In this document: positions 5,778 to 6,782 of the stretch, one piece after another
Position numbering within the stretch: the first letter of the stretch is position 1
How the letters are laid out: every line of letters begins with the position of its first letter
Assembly (NCBI GenBank): GCA_022841205.1
Contig: JALHCK010000027.1
Span: 1 to 6,782, forward strand
Direction: 5' to 3'
DNA from: Methanomicrobiales archaeon
Lineage (GTDB): Archaea; Halobacteriota; Methanomicrobia; Methanomicrobiales; Methanospirillaceae
Length of the DNA: 6,782 nucleotides
Translations under genes and position numbers: made by a program
The notes under the pieces: model-generated
What the model was told of the DNA's origin: nothing
Seen by the model: the letters and a program-made list of their open reading frames with translations, nothing else
The model's database searches: none

Positions 5778-6782
5778 GTGGCTGACTCCCACAGGAGGTC
5801 CACCGAGACGCAGTCACTGGGCAGGCTGACCTTCGTCACGCAGTGGTTCCCGCCAGAGCCCGCCACCATCCCCTTCGGGATGGCGCGCGAACTGCAAAAC
5901 AGAGGGTGGGACGTCTCAGTCCTCACCGGGATGCCCAACTACCCGACCGGGAAGTTGCACCCCGGCTACCGCTCCCCTCGTCTACGTAGCGAAGCACTGT
6001 CCGAAATGAGTGTTCGCCGAACACCGCTCTACCCGTACCACGGCTCCTCAGCCGTCAAGAGGATCCTGAACTACGCCTCGTGGGCCCTGAGCTCAACGAT
6101 CTGCGGTTCTCGTGCGTTCACGGCAGCAGACGTCTCACTCGTCCACTCGTCGCCTGCGACGGCAGCCCTCGCAGCTGTCATCCGTCGGCGCGTCGCAGGG
6201 GTCCCGTACGTCTTGGTCATACAAGACCTCTGGCCTGATTCGATCTTCGCATCCGGATTCCTGACGAGAGGGGTGATCTCTCGTCTGGCACACCACGTGA
6301 CGGAGCGCTACGTGAACTGGACTTATGCCCATGCAAGCCATGTCGTTGTCATCTCTCCCGGCATGGCGCGCGTGCTGGCGGATCGGGGCATGTCAACCGA
6401 GCGCATCTCCCTCGTGTACAACTGGCACGACGAGTCGGTCTTCAGACCTCAGACTCCGTCCGCCAAGCTCAAGGACCACCTGGGACTCGCGGCGGATGAC
6501 TTCGTCATCCTGTACGGCGGGAACCATGGGGCAGCACAAGGGCTGTCCGCCCTCATCGAGGCGGTCGGGCTCTTACCATCAGACCGGAACTGTCACGCCG
6601 TGCTGATCGGCAATGGTATCGAAAAGGGCGCCCTGCAGGAGTTCGCGCGGCGTGTGGCACCGGACCGAGTCCACTTCCTTGACCCCGTACCCGCGGCCGA
6701 GATGCCGGTTCTTATGGCAAGTGCGGACATCCAGTTCATCTCGCTTGCCGATCGTCCACTCTTCCGCCACACCATGCCGAGC
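5778..6782 (+). CDS. Family GT4 glycosyltransferase, WbuB/WcaI-like (3' end outside window)
   Basis: This is a GT-B fold retaining glycosyltransferase that adds a sugar, often an N-acetylated amino-deoxy sugar, to a lipid-linked glycan on the cytoplasmic membrane face. The 335 codons present are uninterrupted up to the window edge; relatives are about 400 residues, so some 60-80 are missing. Visible motifs: TFVTQWFPPEPATIPFGMA (18-36) at the acceptor-binding N-terminus, LTGMPNYPTGKLHPGYR (49-65), which is diagnostic of the WbuB/WcaI branch, VIQDLWPDS (148-156), VISPGMARVL (191-200), VYNWHDESVF (213-222), YGGNHGAAQGL (246-256) at the start of the nucleotide-sugar domain, and VHFLDPVPAAEMPVLMASADIQFISL (parts of 298-323). 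The donor-binding E-x7-E region would lie just past the edge. It starts 8 bases inside the aminotransferase's final frame, so it was probably translated by coupling to that gene; the upstream frameshift may reduce its expression. Donor and acceptor sugars are unknown. Confidence 0.93.
   Translation, partial: MADSHRRSTETQSLGRLTFVTQWFPPEPATIPFGMARELQNRGWDVSVLTGMPNYPTGKLHPGYRSPRLRSEALSEMSVRRTPLYPYHGSSAVKRILNYASWALSSTICGSRAFTAADVSLVHSSPATAALAAVIRRRVAGVPYVLVIQDLWPDSIFASGFLTRGVISRLAHHVTERYVNWTYAHASHVVVISPGMARVLADRGMSTERISLVYNWHDESVFRPQTPSAKLKDHLGLAADDFVILYGGNHGAAQGLSALIEAVGLLPSDRNCHAVLIGNGIEKGALQEFARRVAPDRVHFLDPVPAAEMPVLMASADIQFISLADRPLFRHTMPS

Larger units (their letters stand above)
4698..5785 (+). 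pseudogene. PglE/EpsN-like nucleotide-sugar aminotransferase, broken by an out-of-frame internal deletion
   Basis: Members of this DegT/DnrJ/EryC1/StrS branch use PLP and glutamate to aminate a UDP-4-keto-6-deoxy sugar, as in bacillosamine synthesis. The N-terminal 253 residues are well preserved: TYLSAPHVTELE, SSGTAALHLGL (56-66), TFAATANSI (83-91), PVFVD, VLSDAAESLGA (157-167, Asp160 for the pyridine ring) and SFNGNKVMTTSGGGALL (184-200) with Schiff-base Lys189. After RAQLSRLDEM the frame runs into a Ser/Pro-rich nonsense tail that stops at 5565-5567. From 5453 a second frame resumes family sequence: FGEPSESDDG, DNFWLTSVLVEP, NIEARPLWKPMHVQPVF, then a TGA at 5783-5785. The helix normally found between (roughly 20-30 residues, Arg-rich) is absent, so more than a single-base error is needed; the loss must be 3n+1 bases. 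The start at ATG 4698 has AGGA (4688-4691) six bases upstream; a TTG at 4680 is the less likely alternative. The protein lacks its C-terminal domain and is probably inactive. An assembly artefact is the main alternative. Confidence 0.82.

Noticed and set aside
5281..5829. Plus-strand 182-codon frame across the frameshift region
   Set aside because: It is a third frame with low-complexity Arg/Ser/Pro sequence that matches neither half of the aminotransferase.

Overview
The window reads as chromosomal DNA from a high-GC Gram-positive bacterium (Actinomycetota). The signs are G/C-ending codons, GTG starts, GGAG-type ribosome binding sites, few A/T tracts, and proteins of the kind common in actinobacterial surface-polysaccharide loci. 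The genus cannot be told. No tRNA, rRNA, CRISPR array, insertion sequence or phage gene was seen.

Left part (1-971). Positions 1-167 hold no convincing gene, only a GC-rich hairpin (121-139) that could end minus-strand transcription and one copy of a 22-nt repeat. Positions 168-971, minus strand, encode a protein of the endonuclease/exonuclease/phosphatase (EEP) superfamily. It keeps the GDFN motif but appears to lack several metal-binding and catalytic residues, and it has only one short hydrophobic segment at its N-terminus. This part is visibly more GC-rich than what follows and is probably the flank of the cluster.

Middle part (1046-4420, minus strand). Four genes are packed head to tail, each overlapping the next by 4 bases (GTGA, ATGA, ATGA). 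In order of transcription they are a FemAB-like GNAT protein (3371-4420), a PglC/WcaJ-type phosphoglycosyl transferase (2745-3374), a fold-type-I PLP enzyme distantly like DegT aminotransferases (1687-2748), and a RimJ/RimL-like N-acetyltransferase (1046-1690). The phosphoglycosyl transferase would start a glycan on undecaprenyl phosphate. The other three look like makers or modifiers of an amino- or acyl-substituted sugar.

Intergenic part (4421-4697). This 277-base divergent promoter region holds two short palindromes, weak promoter-like hexamers, and a 17-codon reading frame behind a good ribosome binding site.

Right part (4698-6782, plus strand). First comes a PglE/EpsN-like nucleotide-sugar aminotransferase whose frame breaks after codon 253. 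The C-terminal third continues in another frame and about two dozen expected residues are missing, which looks like an internal out-of-frame deletion. Next is a WbuB/WcaI-type family GT4 glycosyltransferase, intact but cut by the window edge. Together the two arms form part of a cell-surface glycan assembly locus: amino-sugar synthesis, transfer of the first sugar to lipid carrier, elongation and acyl decoration. The locus carries one apparently broken gene.
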